Below, in pieces: positions 45,833 to 58,170 of a DNA stretch of 64,000 bases. The stretch's first letter is position 1; each line of letters opens with the position of its first letter. The stretch lies in NCBI GenBank assembly GCA_951799425.1, contig OX637393.1, forward strand, positions 36,591,744 to 36,655,743, given 5' to 3'. The position numbers and the translations under genes were made by a program. The DNA comes from Ilex aquifolium. Taxonomy: Eukaryota; Streptophyta; Magnoliopsida; Aquifoliales; Aquifoliaceae. The notes under the pieces were generated by a model that saw only the letters and a list, made by a program, of their open reading frames with translations, made no database searches and was not told where the DNA came from.

Positions 45833-46935
45833 CTAAGCTCCTCCATCCCTCTTCCTCAGCTCAGATATCTCCTCTTCCAAACGAGTATTCATAGCCTGCA
45901 AATGAGCGTTCTCTTCCTTCAGCTCATCGCATTCCCTCTCCACCTCCGTGAGCAGCTTAGAGAGCTTCAACTCAGTAGTAGAAAATAAAATGTCATCGAA
46001 GGGGGAACCAGACGACTGAGAGCAGGAGTCACTCCTCTTGCGTTTTCTTCAAGATGTGGCAACGTCCTCATCCTCGTCCAATTCAGCAGAAGAAGAGTTT
46101 GGAGAAAGACGGAATGAGGCAAATTCTAAAACAGCAGCAGAAGCACTCAACCAAGAGAGATTCTAGGGGGCAACCAGCGAAGAGAAAGGAACAGGCTCAA
46201 CATGAGCCACCTAGCTCACCCTCATCAGCTCTACTGGGGTCAAACTGGGCGTACCTGCACAATAGAGATGCGATAAGAAGCAATCATCATGATTATAGTA
46301 GAATAGATTTCTAAGCCTCTACCTCTGTAAGAAAAGTGCCCCCAAGAGCGAGGGACCCTAGAGCGCATGCAGCGCTCTTCAGCAAACCTCCAAGAATCTC
46401 CAGAGGTAAAAAAAAAAAAAAAATATAGAGCCCATCCTTCAGGAGAGGAGGGAACATCGAGGACCAGCGGGGGGTTAAAGTGGCGCCTCCATCTGAAGCA
46501 GTTGAAGCAAGGGAGTTTGTCCTCATCAAGCTCATAGAAATAGAGGAACTCAGGAACAGTAGGGAACTCATTGTTGCCTTACAAACGCCAAAAAAGAAAG
46601 AAGTTGATCATTGTAGCCCACCCTTGAGGAGAGAGGCGAGAAGGGCATAACCCAAAATAGGCAAGAATCCACCCAATGAAAGGATGGATAGGCAGACGAA
46701 GTCCCATCTCGAGAGAACCCTGAAAGAAGAAAATTTCTTGTTGGGGAAGAAAGTTGCAAGGCTCATCAAGGGTTGGGACCCAAAGGAGTAAATCAGCAGG
46801 TAGAAGATATCGTTTCTTGATTTCTTTTAACTCTGTGGTGGTAACCACAGAGGGAACCAAGAAGTTGGAGTGCCACCTTACGTCGAACGTAGCCTGAGCC
46901 CGTTCCTTGGACAAGGGAGTAAGAGGGGAAGCCAT
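45833..46935 (-). pseudogene. Element 2 antisense gene A
   Basis: Starts at the ATG 46935 (MASPLTPLSKERAQATFDVR). It contains FLPQQEIFFFQGSLEMGLRL, PIHPFIGWILAYFGLCPSRL and SPQGWATMINFFLFWRL, the same fold of motifs as the antisense gene of element 1 (Transposase_28-like). After one stop the frame continues NNEFPTVPEFLYFYELDEDK. The C-terminus, past a stop and a frame change, has a basic RKRKR patch and a coiled coil (ELKLSKLLTEVERECDELKE, AHLQAMNTRLEEEISELRKR) ending at 45833. Function unknown. Confidence 0.75.
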
Positions 46936-49006
46936 GGAAATCAGAGAAGAACACAGAAAACTCAGAGAACATGATCCCTATGTTTGCGGGCAAGAGGAAA
47001 TCCCAAGATTTGTAGATAACAAAGAAGTCCCAAGTTTTAGAGAGACATTAGGAGATCCCGAATTTAAAAGAAGTAAGAAACGCGCGAAGGCGAAGAGGCG
47101 GTCCCTTAAGCTTCCAAAATTATGACCGTGGATACGTTTTAAGAAAGTAGGTGGGCACGCGTGACGATGGAAGTGTCGGTGTTTCACGCCTAACTGGCAG
47201 TTCAGCTCTGCAAGCTCAGCTTAGTTCAGGAAGAGCTCAAAACATAAGCAATACAATTTAACACGAGTGTGAGCTCAAGTGAATAGCTCTTTAGCCCAGC
47301 CTAAGCAGAGCTCAGCAGCTCACAAACAATTCTTTAGCCACTCAACTCAACAATTCTTTAGCTCTTCAGCTATTCAGCTTCTCCAAACCTAGCAAATCTA
47401 CTTCAAGAGGAACTAAGTCCTCCTCGAAGTAAGGGGCAAGGGGACTAGAGAAAATGCAAGAGTACAGCAGCACAACAAATAGATAAGAAGTATTTACATT
47501 AGCAACACAACGATCAGAAATACAGCAATTCAGAAACAAAAGTGCAAGAAATATTTACATTTCCCAAAAAAAGCAGAATACAAGGTAAAAAAAATAAACA
47601 GAAGTTCCTCAAAAAATCCTAAGTCTCTGCAGTAGGAGCAGAAGAAGCATCTAGCAGCTCAGCGGCAGAAGCTCCAGAAGGTTCAAGAGCAGTTAAAGAG
47701 AGAGGGACCTCAGGAAGAACAGGAGCAGGAGCCTCAACTCTAGCTAGTGGCAAAATCAACCTAGGAGCCTCGGCCGCGAGGTTGGCAGGGACATTACCAG
47801 AAACAGGAACACCAGCAGAGGCATCAGTAGGAGCGACGGGTAGTTCAACAATTCCAGTGGTAGAAGTGGGAGCGGGGTCAAGAGCTGCAGGGATAGCCAG
47901 AGTAGAAGAAACCTCTTGGGCAAGGACCTCGGCAGTAGAGGTAGGTACCTCAGCGCCTTCAGGAGCAAGCTCAGAAGTAGAGGAAACTAAATCCCCAGCC
48001 TCTCTCTCGACACTTGGCACCTCCTCCTCCTCATTTGAAGGGGGTTCAAAATCAAAGTCCAAGTCTTGATATGCCCGCATTGCTTGACCTTGGAAAGCAA
48101 GGTACCCAGTGGCCCACTTGGTAGTGACATCATCTGCCAACTTGGCAACCAGAGCATCTTTCTGTTTAACAACAGCTCTCTCCACTTCAATCTCATTCCG
48201 AAGAGTGTCACTTACCTCAGCCAGAATGTCGTATTCCCTCTTTATGGTCACATAATAATCTAAAGCCTCGAGTGTCTCCTTGCGAGCTTTAGCCTAGTCA
48301 TCGGTTTTCAACCTGAGCTCCTCCTTGGTCTTCTTGAGCTCCTCCTCGGTCTTCTTGGCCCCATTTTCGATCTCCTTTTTCTCGGCCTCCAAACCCTTAA
48401 TAATAGAAGTTTGCCTCTCCACCTGTGCCTGGAGGTCCTGAACCTGACCTTTAAGGTCATCATTGGCAAAAGTCAGTTCGGCAGCCTTGAGCTCAAACGC
48501 CTTCGACGCCTTGGTTGAGCTCTCCAAAGTTCTAATCCGACTTAGCAAAGCACTCACGTGGATGGCCAGCAAGGAACAGACACAACCAAAGGCTAAAGTT
48601 AACATAAAGCGCCAACACAAGATAGAGATGGAACACGAAAAGATCATGAGCTTACCGAAGTAGCCCCGTACAAGGCCGTGGAGATGGAAGTTCCAAGGGG
48701 CATAGTGGCAGCCCTTCGAATATCAAAATCGAGAATGATGGAGGCAATGGTTCCGCAGCACGTTTCACGTTATCAATAAGGGAGTTGTCATCTTCCTCAT
48801 CCTTGGAGCCCATCAGAAGTAGCTGAGGGGACTTCTCAGCCGACCCAGGAAAGGTAGACCTAGGCAAAATGCGGGCGATCGTCTCCAAGGCTCCCTCAAC
48901 CTCTACTGAGGAAGGAGAGGTTGGAACTACGCCTTGTTCAGAAACTCCTCCAAAAGAGGGAGGCACGGTCCCTTGAGGAGGAAAGGTCTATGCGACCTTC
49001 GGTGAG

Positions 49007-50717
49007 TGGCTTGATCCGAAATGTGTACACCCATGTGCAGGCAGTCAAGCTGTAGTAATAATCCGGTTTGAGTCCGGAGTCGAATCCACAGGGAGCTGTT
49101 ATTAGTGTTTCAAAGTAAGCAGTGGTGGAGACCAGTTGGTTGTATCCTTTGAGATTTGAAATTGTGGTGTTCAAGATTCTTTCTGGACAGAATATAAGAT
49201 TCTTTCCAGGAGAGTTTTCTACACAAAATGTGAGATAGACTTTAATATAAAAGAGTCACTCTTTAGTTCAAGGATCTGGACATGTAGTTAATTATCCGGT
49301 TTGTTATACTTGTGCGTGATAACTCAATTAACCCCCATGTCAACAACAGGTTAATTGGAAGATAAATGTGGGTTAGGAGAATTAAGGACATGATTCTGAT
49401 GTCTTTCTAGAAGTTTACAAGAATTATCTGTGCCGAGACTTAACCCGTCTACAAATAAGCAAGTGTTTCTACAAGACATCCAATCATGACATCAATATTC
49501 CATTTCCATTCTTTAATTGAAACACAATAATGGGGAAGATTGAATGGTAGTCATGAAGATCTAGTCGGGGTACTTGCCTTGAACTCATGAACCTTTCTAT
49601 GCAAGAGTCATCTGTGTCATAGAAGGGACCCATGGTTTTACAAAGTACCTTAGCTTTGCTAGATGCAATCAATCATCCAATAAGCAAGGGGAATATTTAA
49701 CATTAAGCATAAAAACAATGCACAAATATAACTTCTGGATAATTTATACATGCCCTTCACCTCTTACTAAAGAGTGAATGAGAAACTACTCACTCTTCAT
49801 GACTTTGGTAAAGCTAGAAAAGTGAGTGATGTTCATCCCTCCAAGTAGAGGACTTAGAAAATGAAATACACTAAACAAGGATCCGATCTTCAACGAAGAA
49901 TGAGTGAATCACGTTCCACCCTTCACGGCTTTGGTAAAGCTCTAGAAAAGTGGAAGAGTTTCACTCCTCTAAGAAAGAAGAAAGCTCAAGCAATGGAAGT
50001 GAAAGATATGAAACACAAATTAAAAGTAGAAGAAAAGTAGTCACTTTTGGAGGGTGATCCACAACCAAAAGTAATCTATCTTTCTTCTAGACATGAAATT
50101 AAAAGAGACAAACTACAATAAAAGAAGACAATACTTCAATTAAAAGAGAGCAACAATATAATAAAGCAACAAAGAAAGAAATTACTTTTGGAGGGTTTTC
50201 CACAACCAAAAGTTCTCTCCAAGAAAATGATACAAATGAAAAAGTGATGATCTTTACAAGACCCAAGGGGTGGGTATTTATAGGCAACCAAAAAAATAGC
50301 CTTTACAAACCTCAAGGGATAACATTTACAAACCCCAAAGATGACATTCACAAGCCCAAGGGATGACATTCACAAGCTTCCAAAAGTTGTCATTCACAAG
50401 CTTCCAAAAGTTGTCATTCACAAACTTCCAAAAGTTGTCATTCACAAACCTCCAAAAGATGGCATTTGGATTACTTTAATCTCTCTTTGTTTAGAGCTTT
50501 AATAATTGTCATCCTAGAATTTGTAGCTTTGTCACAATTGGCTCCCCGGTAGTTTGTAGTTTTGACGCATAAAACCCTGAAAAGAACAACAATTAATGCA
50601 TTATCCCTAATTCACACACTAACCCTAATAAGGCTTATTTTAACTAGTTTAACTTTATTTAACTAACACAATTGTCTTATTCACTTAATTAAATTATGCA
50701 CTAACTAGGTCTAATCA
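49007..50717 (-). repeat. Solo LTR B in antisense gene B
   Basis: 1711 bp, plus-strand ends tggcttgatcc and aggtctaatca, flanked by the perfect 5-bp repeat gtgag (49002-49006 and 50718-50722). A minus-strand TATA box TATAAATA (about 50281-50274) sets minus orientation. It contains a 24-bp tandem repeat (cttccaaaagttgtcattca, about 50340-50465). It shares its ends and repeats, inverted, with the insert at 51666-53245. No gag or pol. Confidence 0.8.
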
Positions 50718-51665
50718 GTGAGCTCGATGGCGGAATAAGAGCCACTTGGGGCGAAGTGAGAGAAACAGTAGACACCTCTAACCTCGGCACCTTGGCTGAG
50801 GGGACTGAACCACTTCCTGACCCGACCTCGGCCTTACGCTTACCCCCACTCCTGGTTTTCTTTAACAGGTCAACCTTTGCCTAAAATATTTTGAAGTAGG
50901 TTCCATTGAGGAAGAACCTGAAAACCCAAAATAAACAAATCAGAAAAGAAGAAGGGAGAAGTTTGATAAAAGTTAGGGACAGAAGGAGGAAGTATTACCT
51001 GTCGCCTCCTCTACTCCAACAACAGAAATGGGAATAGGGGTCTCAACCTTCACCTTTGGAGGACTAAACCCTAGCTTGGTAACCACAAAATGCTTAATCA
51101 GGCTAGAATATTTCTCCGGGCTGCAATCTTCAAGCCCTACCAAAACAAGCCTGTCCTCGGCACCCAACTCAGGGCAGATACCTGAAACAACCTAAGGGAA
51201 TGAGGTTAGCAAATGAAGCGATAAGAAGAGGCAAGTTGAGCCTACCCAAAATAAGGACTCACCCAGATTATCAGGACCTGCCCAAGAGCGTGGAACAGGA
51301 AAGATATCATTGGCATCGCTCGAATTAAATTCCCAATCCTTTTCTGACACAAAGAAGAACTGTTTCTTCCAATTCTTATGAGAGTCAGGCAGGTCAGTGA
51401 TCAATGTCAGGGTCTTCACCCGTTAGGAAATATACAAAAAGCCACCAGGCTAGAACTTGACGTTGAAGAATTTCATGAGTAAGGGAACTGAGGGGGTGCT
51501 GATATCATTCTTCTTAAAGAAAATGAGGAGGCCCACCAAAACACCCCAGAAGTTAGGAGAGATCTGAGCAGGACAAACATTGAAATGTTGAATGATAGAT
51601 TTGATGAAGGGGTGTATAGGAAACCTAAGCAGTTCTCAAGGGAAGCTACAAAAAAGCAGGTCTTC

Positions 51666-53245
51666 TGATTAATCCGAATTAATGCATGAATTAATTAAGT
51701 TAATAGGTCAATTGTGTTAGTAAAACAAAGTTAAATTAATCAAAATTGATCTATTAAGGGTTAGTGTGTGAATTAGGGATAATGCATTAATTGTTGTTCT
51801 TTTCAGGGTTTTATGCGTCAAAACTACAAACTACCGGGGAGCCAATTGTGACAAAGCTACAAATTCTAGGATGACAATTATTAAAACTCTAAACAAAGAG
51901 AGATTAAATTAATCCAAATGTCATCTTTTGGAGGTTTGTGAATGACAACTTTTGGAAGCTTGTGAATGACAACTTTTGGAAGCTTGTGAATGTCATCCCT
52001 TGGGCTTGTGAATGTCATCCCTTGAAGTTTGTAAAGGCTATCTTTTTGTTGCCTATAAATACCACCCCTTTGTGGCTTGTAAGAAAAGATAAAATTCTTG
52101 CTAGAGCTCTTGGTTGTAGAAAACCCTCCAAGTTGTTATTTTCTTTGTATGCTTACTAGATCTCTCTTGGTTGTGGAATACCCTCCAAGTTGTTATTACT
52201 TTCTTTGTATTATTGCTTTCTTTTATGGTATTATCATCTCTTGGTTGTGGATTACCCACCAAGTAGTTATTGTTTTCTTTTGTGTTATTGCTTTCTTTTA
52301 TGGTATTATCATCTCTTGGTTGTGGAATACCCGCCAAGTAATTATTGCTTTCTTTCATTTAAGTATTGTTTTATGTTACTTCCATTGTTGGATCTCCCTT
52401 CTTCTCTTAGAGGAGTGAAACTCTTCCACTTTTCTAGAGCTTTACCAAAGCCGTGAAGGGTGGAACGTGATTCACTCATTCTTTAGGAAGAAGTGGTGTA
52501 TAAATTATCCCGAAGTTATATTAATGCATTTCTGTTACGCTTAGCTCTAATCTTTATTTCTTTATAATGTCTTCTTGTTACATTGTTGTATTTCCTTTTA
52601 GCATGAGTAGTTAGAGTTTTAGTTGGTTAATCCAAGGGAGACCTCCTCTTGGGTTTTCCAATTCAGCTCATTTTCTTTCCTCTCTCGGTGTACGATGGTT
52701 CGGTTTGACTAGGTTGAGGGTGGATAAGTTGGTGAGTCTTTGATATTCCGTAGGCCTAGTCACGGTTTATGCTTAGATCCTCACTCAATCTTGTCCCTAA
52801 CTTCCCACGAATCAATCGTTCATCTATAAACCCTCGGAGGAAGGTTTTGAGTTGAGTTGGTATTCCCATTGGAATGACCCTTTGGATTAGCCAACACTTG
52901 TTTTCTTGCATTTTCATTAACACAACTCTACAAAACAAACTAAAAGATTTTACACTTTTTTTTTTTATAAAATCACCTTCACACAATTTCTTTCCTTCCC
53001 TGAGGAGACGACCTTGGAATACTCATTCCAAGTAAAACACGACAAGTAAAAGACTCCTTGCGCTTGGGGAGCACTTTTGTCCATTTCGCACATTCCATTT
53101 CATACATTTCATTTCCACCACCATTCTGTTGCCCTTTCTTTTGACATCATCCCAAGAGAGAGTGACACTCCCCCTCACACATACATCATATATACATTGT
53201 GGGAGATGTTAAGAGGTTAGGAACAACAACGGTTTTCGTCAAGCA
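51666..53245 (+). repeat. Solo LTR C, inverted copy of the same family
   Basis: 1580 bp from tgattaatccg to cgtcaagca, flanked by the perfect 5-bp repeat tcttc (51661-51665 and 53246-53250). TATAAATA lies at about 52063-52070, in plus orientation. Internal tandem repeats are a 24-bp unit (gcttgtgaatgacaactttt, about 51936-52025) and a longer unit (tcttggttgtgga, four times in 52110-52345). A conserved tccctgaggagacgac block lies near its 3' end (about 52996-53011). Confidence 0.8.
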
Positions 53246-54280
53246 TCTTCTCAGGGACCTTTGAGTCATACCTAATATCAGTAGATGGGATCCAGTACCG
53301 CATACCCTTAGGAAAACCGAACCTAGTGGACAAGACCCTTATTAGAGGAGGGGTAACCTCACTATGACCAATGAGGTCCGAAGCACAAGGAGCAGGCTCA
53401 GAGGCCTCAGCGTTGCTTGAACCCTTTTTGGCTTTCCCTTTTCGAGCCCGCTTAGAGCTCGAAGGAGACCCATGTAAAATATGAAGAACCTCTGCCCTCT
53501 CTAAAACCTCAACCCCAGGGAAGTTATCTATTTCATCACCTACATCTCCCAGCTCATCCTCCTCCACCTCCGGAGACCTACCACCCATGAGGGAAACAGA
53601 CGAGGCTATAGCTTCGGAAGAGGCAGACATAATTGGATAGGAGAAAGGAATTCTGAAAGAGCTATAAAGGGGGGAACGTCAGCAAAACAATCCCTAAGAG
53701 TCAAGGGGTCAAGACAACAGTGACCAGTGAGGAAGACTTTAGCAGTGGAGTAAGGATCCAGAAAAAGGGTAAGATAAGACAAGGAACAACCTTGATTCCT
53801 AAAATAGCAAAAACAAAAGGTCCAAAAGTGCAGCAACCACCTCGAATTCGAGGGATCCAGAACGAAGAAATGAACAAGAGCCAAATAACGTACCTAATCG
53901 AGAGCGAAGCAATAAACCCAAGCCCAAAGCAAAATCGGAGAGCAAGCCTCGCAGAACCTTCAAAATCAAATTGGGGAGATTAGTTCTCCAGCAAAACCCT
54001 AGGATCTCCGGCAGACTGAGAATTCTAAAATCACAAAGGAAGAGAGGGGGCAAAGCCTAGATAGAGAAGACGAATGGAGAAGTGAGGCGGTTTCCACTGC
54101 CACATGAGCATTTAAAGCTTTGTGTACGTGGGTCTTCGAAATACGGGACGTGCACGAGAAACAAGGAAGAAATGATTACACAAAACTGTCAGAAAGGTCT
54201 CTTCGCACGTAAATCGAGGTTGCCACATGGAGGCTTAACTCGACCCAACCGCAGCTCAGCCCCTGCTCAAACCCAGTTTG

Positions 54281-54299
54281 ATAAGGGACTGGGGGCAAC
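54281..54299 (+). other. Polypurine tract of element 2
   Basis: ataagggactgggggcaac abuts the first base of the 3' LTR, similar in position and composition to that of element 1. Confidence 0.72.
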
Positions 54300-54856
54300 T
54301 GATGATACCTAGAAGAAATTCCAAATTTGAGCTCGGGAGTTGAGGTCAGGAAGGGAGCTCAACTAAGAGATCCAGACCTAGGGCTCTCTCGACCTGCACC
54401 CCGAAGAAAGTGAGTGGAAGACAGCTGACAACCACAAAGCGCCCCCTCAACGGCAGTAAACGCCAGTCTAGGAGCAAGATCCTCAACCACCCAAACCATC
54501 GCCTGGAATCAAGTGAGATATTACGAGAAGGAGGCGAAGATCTCGCCCCAGACCCCATAGAATTAGGAACTAGGCTATAAATATTGTATAATGTCCTCAC
54601 TTCGAGGCAAGAAAACAAAAAATTGTATCAAGAAGACTGTGTAATCCCTTTATAAATCATCAATACAATTTCAAGGAGCAAGAGACTCCATTGAAGAGTG
54701 GATTAGCCGAGCTCCCGAAATGGTGAACCACTATAACTCTTCTATGCAATCCATTCCTTATCCCTGAATCACCACATTACTCCCGAGAGCCTAGTAGCTC
54801 AGATCAAATCCTGTTGTTTATATATATTCTGCTCAACCACGTTTTACACACCATCA
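54300..54856 (+). repeat. 3' LTR of element 2
   Basis: 557 bp, matching the 5' LTR closely, with TATAAATA at 54576-54583 and the right target duplication attca directly after it. Confidence 0.92.
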
Positions 54857-54861
54857 ATTCA

Positions 54862-55617
54862 TAGATTCAATAACATCCCTATATCTTTTAAAATTTCACT
54901 AACATTCCTTATTAGAAGTTATTTGCTTACAAAGTTAACGGAGGAGACCATTCTACATAAATACTCGTACATATGATGTACGTAATTTTCAATAGTGTAT
55001 TTAATGAAACCCTAAATTAATTGTAGTTATGTTACTTAACTAGACATATTTAATAAATCCAACCTACATATAATATATGTAGTTTCCGATAGTGTATTTA
55101 ATGAAACCCTAAATTAATTTTAGTTAGGTTACTTAACCGGGAATATTAATAAACCCAACCTAATCCATGACCGTTGATCATTCCCATCTCCACCGATACT
55201 TAGAGCCAAGGTCCTTCAAACTCTTCGTCTACTAAGTATGATCACTGCCCTTCACACTCCTCCCTAATATGGATAGGAAGGTTTTCAAGATGTAAAGAAG
55301 GTATGTGAAGCGAAAACGTTGAAGAACCTCTGTGAATCGAAGATTTTGAAGAAGCTCGTTGAATCGAAGACTGATTAGGTACGCAATTCTTTATGTTCAT
55401 TTGTTGTTTGATGCAAATTTTTTAACCTATTTTTCATTGTTATTGGGTATTGGGTTGTGATTCAAATTAGGGTTTTATTTAGATTATGTTTTTTTCCAGA
55501 TTAGGATTTTTTCCAGATTAAGAAATGTTAAAAAATATAAATTTATTGTTGTCATTGGTATTGGGTTCTAAGTCAAATTAGGGTTCATGTTAATTTATTG
55601 TTTGTTAATGGACAGAA
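54862..55617. other. Spacer with a ~100-bp tandem duplication
   Basis: The block tagtgtatttaatgaaaccc, then taaattaatt, gttacttaac, aataaa and ccaacct occurs at about 54994-55068 and again at about 55090-55160. No gene seen; the end may be the 5' flank of the following open frame. Confidence 0.6.
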
Positions 55618-56130
55618 ATGGCTATGAATGTCCATGACTTGATCATACATTATGATGACCAACAGTTCTTAGTACAAAGAGTTGATACAAATATGTATTG
55701 TCATGTGCACTTATTATCGGATGTATTCATGTTGGCAAACACACCTGATTCTATTTGTTTAGCTTTCAAACTTTATTGTGATGTGCCTAGTTCTAATAGC
55801 AAAAGGTTAGTGGATGATGACAATGACTTGATGGAGATATTTGATATGCATAGAAATAAGAACAGATAAATGTACATGTCATTGCGGAAGGAACTGAAAC
55901 TGTTGTGAGAGACATAACATTAGAATGTAATGGAATCCCTCAGAGTCAATGCACTAAGAATCATGGCAATGAAAATTAGGGCAATGGGAATCAAGTCAAT
56001 GAGAATCTGGGTTGTGTTAATGAGAATCAAGGCAATGGAGATTAGGGTAATAGGAATCAGGTCAATGAAGAAGCTAAAAATAGTGATTACACTGCAAAAT
56101 ACCTACATGATCCCTTCTAGCAGTTAAAAT
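55618..56130 (+). pseudogene. Probable MULE transposase N-terminal fragment
   Basis: Open from ATG 55618 for 83 codons (MAMNVHDLIIHYDDQQFLVQ, SICLAFKLYCDVPSSNSKRL, DDDNDLMEIFDMHRNKNR), then in a shifted frame INVHVIAEGTETVVRD and a short Asn/Gly-rich repeat. The pattern recalls the PB1-like N-terminal region of plant Mutator-like transposases, where an acidic stretch with a D-x-L-M-E-I/M motif precedes the zinc and MULE domains. No MULE core follows. Recognition is by pattern only. Confidence 0.4.
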
Positions 56131-57356
56131 ACAATCTTTCTTTGCTGGCCTTCTCCAATTTGACTATCTTAATCACAGTTTTTTTATGACAATAACATTG
56201 GTCATAAGCAAATCTTATATCGACATTTTCCTCTCCTATATCTCTGCCTCCGCCAAAACTGGGAGAAGAAGACATTAAGCCCTAGCTTCAACAATGTCAC
56301 AAATCTTGATATATTATAAACAAAAAAAAATTAAAATATTCATCCAAAAATTCATCGGTGGATTAAGCCAAAAAAATAATAATATGAAAAACACCATAAA
56401 ACCATACATCAATGTGGTAGAGGTTTCCCTAGCAGAGGCAGGGGCGGAGTTAAGAATATTTATGACGGGGGTAAAATATAATTGAAAATAATTCACTAAT
56501 TGATACAAAAAAAAATTAAATTCAAGAATGACAAAAAATTAAGATTCAAGACAAAATTATTGTGAAGTAGTAAATTCAATTTTTGTTTAGTCGAAACAAA
56601 ATCTGAACAAAAAGATACAAAATAATTTTTTAGTACATTTTAACCTAATTATATATTTCAATAAAATACAACAGTCTTAAAAATTTCTAAAATTTTATAT
56701 ATTAATTAAATATAAATTAAATTTTCACTGATTTTCTATCAGTGCGCATAATTACAAGTCCGTAGTAAAATCATTCTAGTATGAATATGGGGATATGAAT
56801 ATAGACAAATTAAAATAGACTATTATTACTAAAAAATGGTAAATGAAAACTAAAAATTGCTCTTAAAAAGTATCGTACATTGTGTTTTTTTTTTTTTTTT
56901 TATCATGTGAACATTGTATTAGATAGAGAAATATTGTCTTTTGGTCAATATACAAATAGATCATGATAGTTGCACCTGATTTACTCAATACAAAAATAAA
57001 ATATTTATTTTAGAGGGTTAATGAACCATTAATTTATTGCAAAAATAAAAGACTAGAACCATTATTAAATTTTTTAAAAATTTAGAGGGGGTAAAAATAA
57101 TATATTAAATAATTTTAAGATTTTTTGAAGGCCGGTACACCATAAGACTTTTATTTGTGTAAAAGTCCCCTCTAAAAAATATTTTGAATATAAGTCCATG
57201 TAGTAGTGAAAAAGACTCTTATATCATTTCTTAAACACTTCACTTCTGTGTGAAAGAACAAAAATTCCAACTGACGGAAAAATAGGAACTGTCACCCATT
57301 TTCATCATTAAAGGACACACTTGACAAGAATTAAGGAAAAAGGAATTTTAGTTGAA

Positions 57357-57392
57357 CCCCCCCCCCCCCCCCCCCCCTTCCCCCCCCCCCCC
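57357..57392. repeat. Poly-C tract
   Basis: About 36 bases of C interrupted only by one TT, with a second shorter C run at 57443-57454. Such a tract is unusual in this AT-rich region and could mark sequence uncertainty. Confidence 0.85.
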
Positions 57393-57539
57393 TTCAAAAT
57401 CAAGAAATTTTGATTTTTTTTATCAAATCAAAGAGCATTCACCTCCCCCCCCCCAAAAAAAAAAAAAATCAAGACGGGCATTTAGTAAAAGTTTTGAAAT
57501 TCAAAATTTCCTCTCCATCGATATTCAAAAATTGATTTC

Positions 57540-57910
57540 CTCAACAATGTGACAACATTATTGGCTAGAACACAACATTGTCTGATTGAGTGCATACACA
57601 AAATATTGTATTTGTCACACTATGACAATACAAATGTGATATTAAAAAATTTAGTTTATTTTGACCATACACTGATTGTTACATTGTGACAACACTATAT
57701 CAAAGCGTAGAGTGATTGCTTGCGTACACAAAATGCTACGTTTCACACAGACTGACAACACAGTGTCACATCAATTGCATTTAGCTTGAACACAAATCTA
57801 CTTGTCACACTATGACAAACAATAAGTTAGAATATTGTCTAAGTGTGTGTGCACAAATAAAATTATTTGTTTCTCACACTGTGACGTTGATAATATTGTA
57901 CATTATATTA
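57540..57910. repeat. Degenerate repeats containing ttgtcacactatgacaa
   Basis: Four or more copies, about 80-110 bp apart, of a unit with acacaaa(a/t), then (t)tgtcacactatgac(a)a. The core TTGTCA-N5-TGACAA is itself an inverted repeat. Copies lie around 57616, 57674, 57744 and 57809, with a weaker one near 57875. Confidence 0.65.
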
Positions 57911-57944
57911 TACCCATTTTAAAAATAAAAATGGTGTTAACAAG

Positions 57945-58170
57945 TCATTGAAGTAAAAGAAAAACATGATCTATGGGCAGAAACAACAGACGTTGAAGAA
58001 GAAGGAGTACACAGCTTGTGAGTGAAAACCACAGACATTGAAGTAGAAGACGAGTACTAGACGTTGAAGTAGAAGAAGATGTTGAAGAAAACCGCAGACG
58101 TCAAAGAAGAATATGATCACCCAACATTGAAGTACAAACGTTGAAGTATAAGAATCTGTTGAAGAAAACG
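57945..58170. repeat. GAAGTAGAAGA-type short tandem repeats
   Basis: Repeats of cattgaagta or cgttgaagta followed by aagaag at irregular spacing, directly after the palindromic repeats in the same hAT-like element. Confidence 0.6.

Larger units (their letters stand above)
47619..53630 (-). pseudogene. Element 2 antisense gene B, split by two solo LTRs
   Basis: Coding pieces on the minus strand are 53630-53246, 51665-50718 and 49006-47619. The start is the ATG at 53630 (MSASSEAIASSVSLMGGRSP) and the N-terminus is acidic. The middle has RFPIHPFIKSIIQHFNVCPA, QISPNFWGVLVGLLIFFKKN and SHKNWKKQFFFVSEKDW, again the Transposase_28-like pattern. The C-terminal part is a coiled coil (LKGQVQDLQAQVERQTSIIK, EEELKKTKEELRLKTDD) and a Pro/Ala/Thr-rich tail ending at 47619. 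Splicing out the two inserts with one target duplication each restores the frame across both junctions. Several stops and a one-base frameshift near 51618 remain. Function unknown. Confidence 0.75.
36814..54856 (+). mobile_element. Tat-type Ty3/gypsy retrotransposon (element 2), 18 kb with three nested LTRs
   Basis: Starts TGATGATACC (36814) and ends CACACCATCA (54856), with the perfect 5-bp target duplication attca at 36809-36813 and 54857-54861. The plan matches element 1 but gag is fuller, the plus-strand pol needs few repairs, and two antisense genes occupy the 3' half. Later insertions are a solo LTR in gag (38376-40822) and two inverted solo LTRs in the second antisense gene (49007-50717, 51666-53245). 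Without them the element would be about 12.3 kb. Confidence 0.92.

Noticed and set aside
47782..48069. Plus-strand open frame across the Pro/Ala-rich part of antisense gene B
   Set aside because: Shadow of the minus-strand coding sequence, low complexity.
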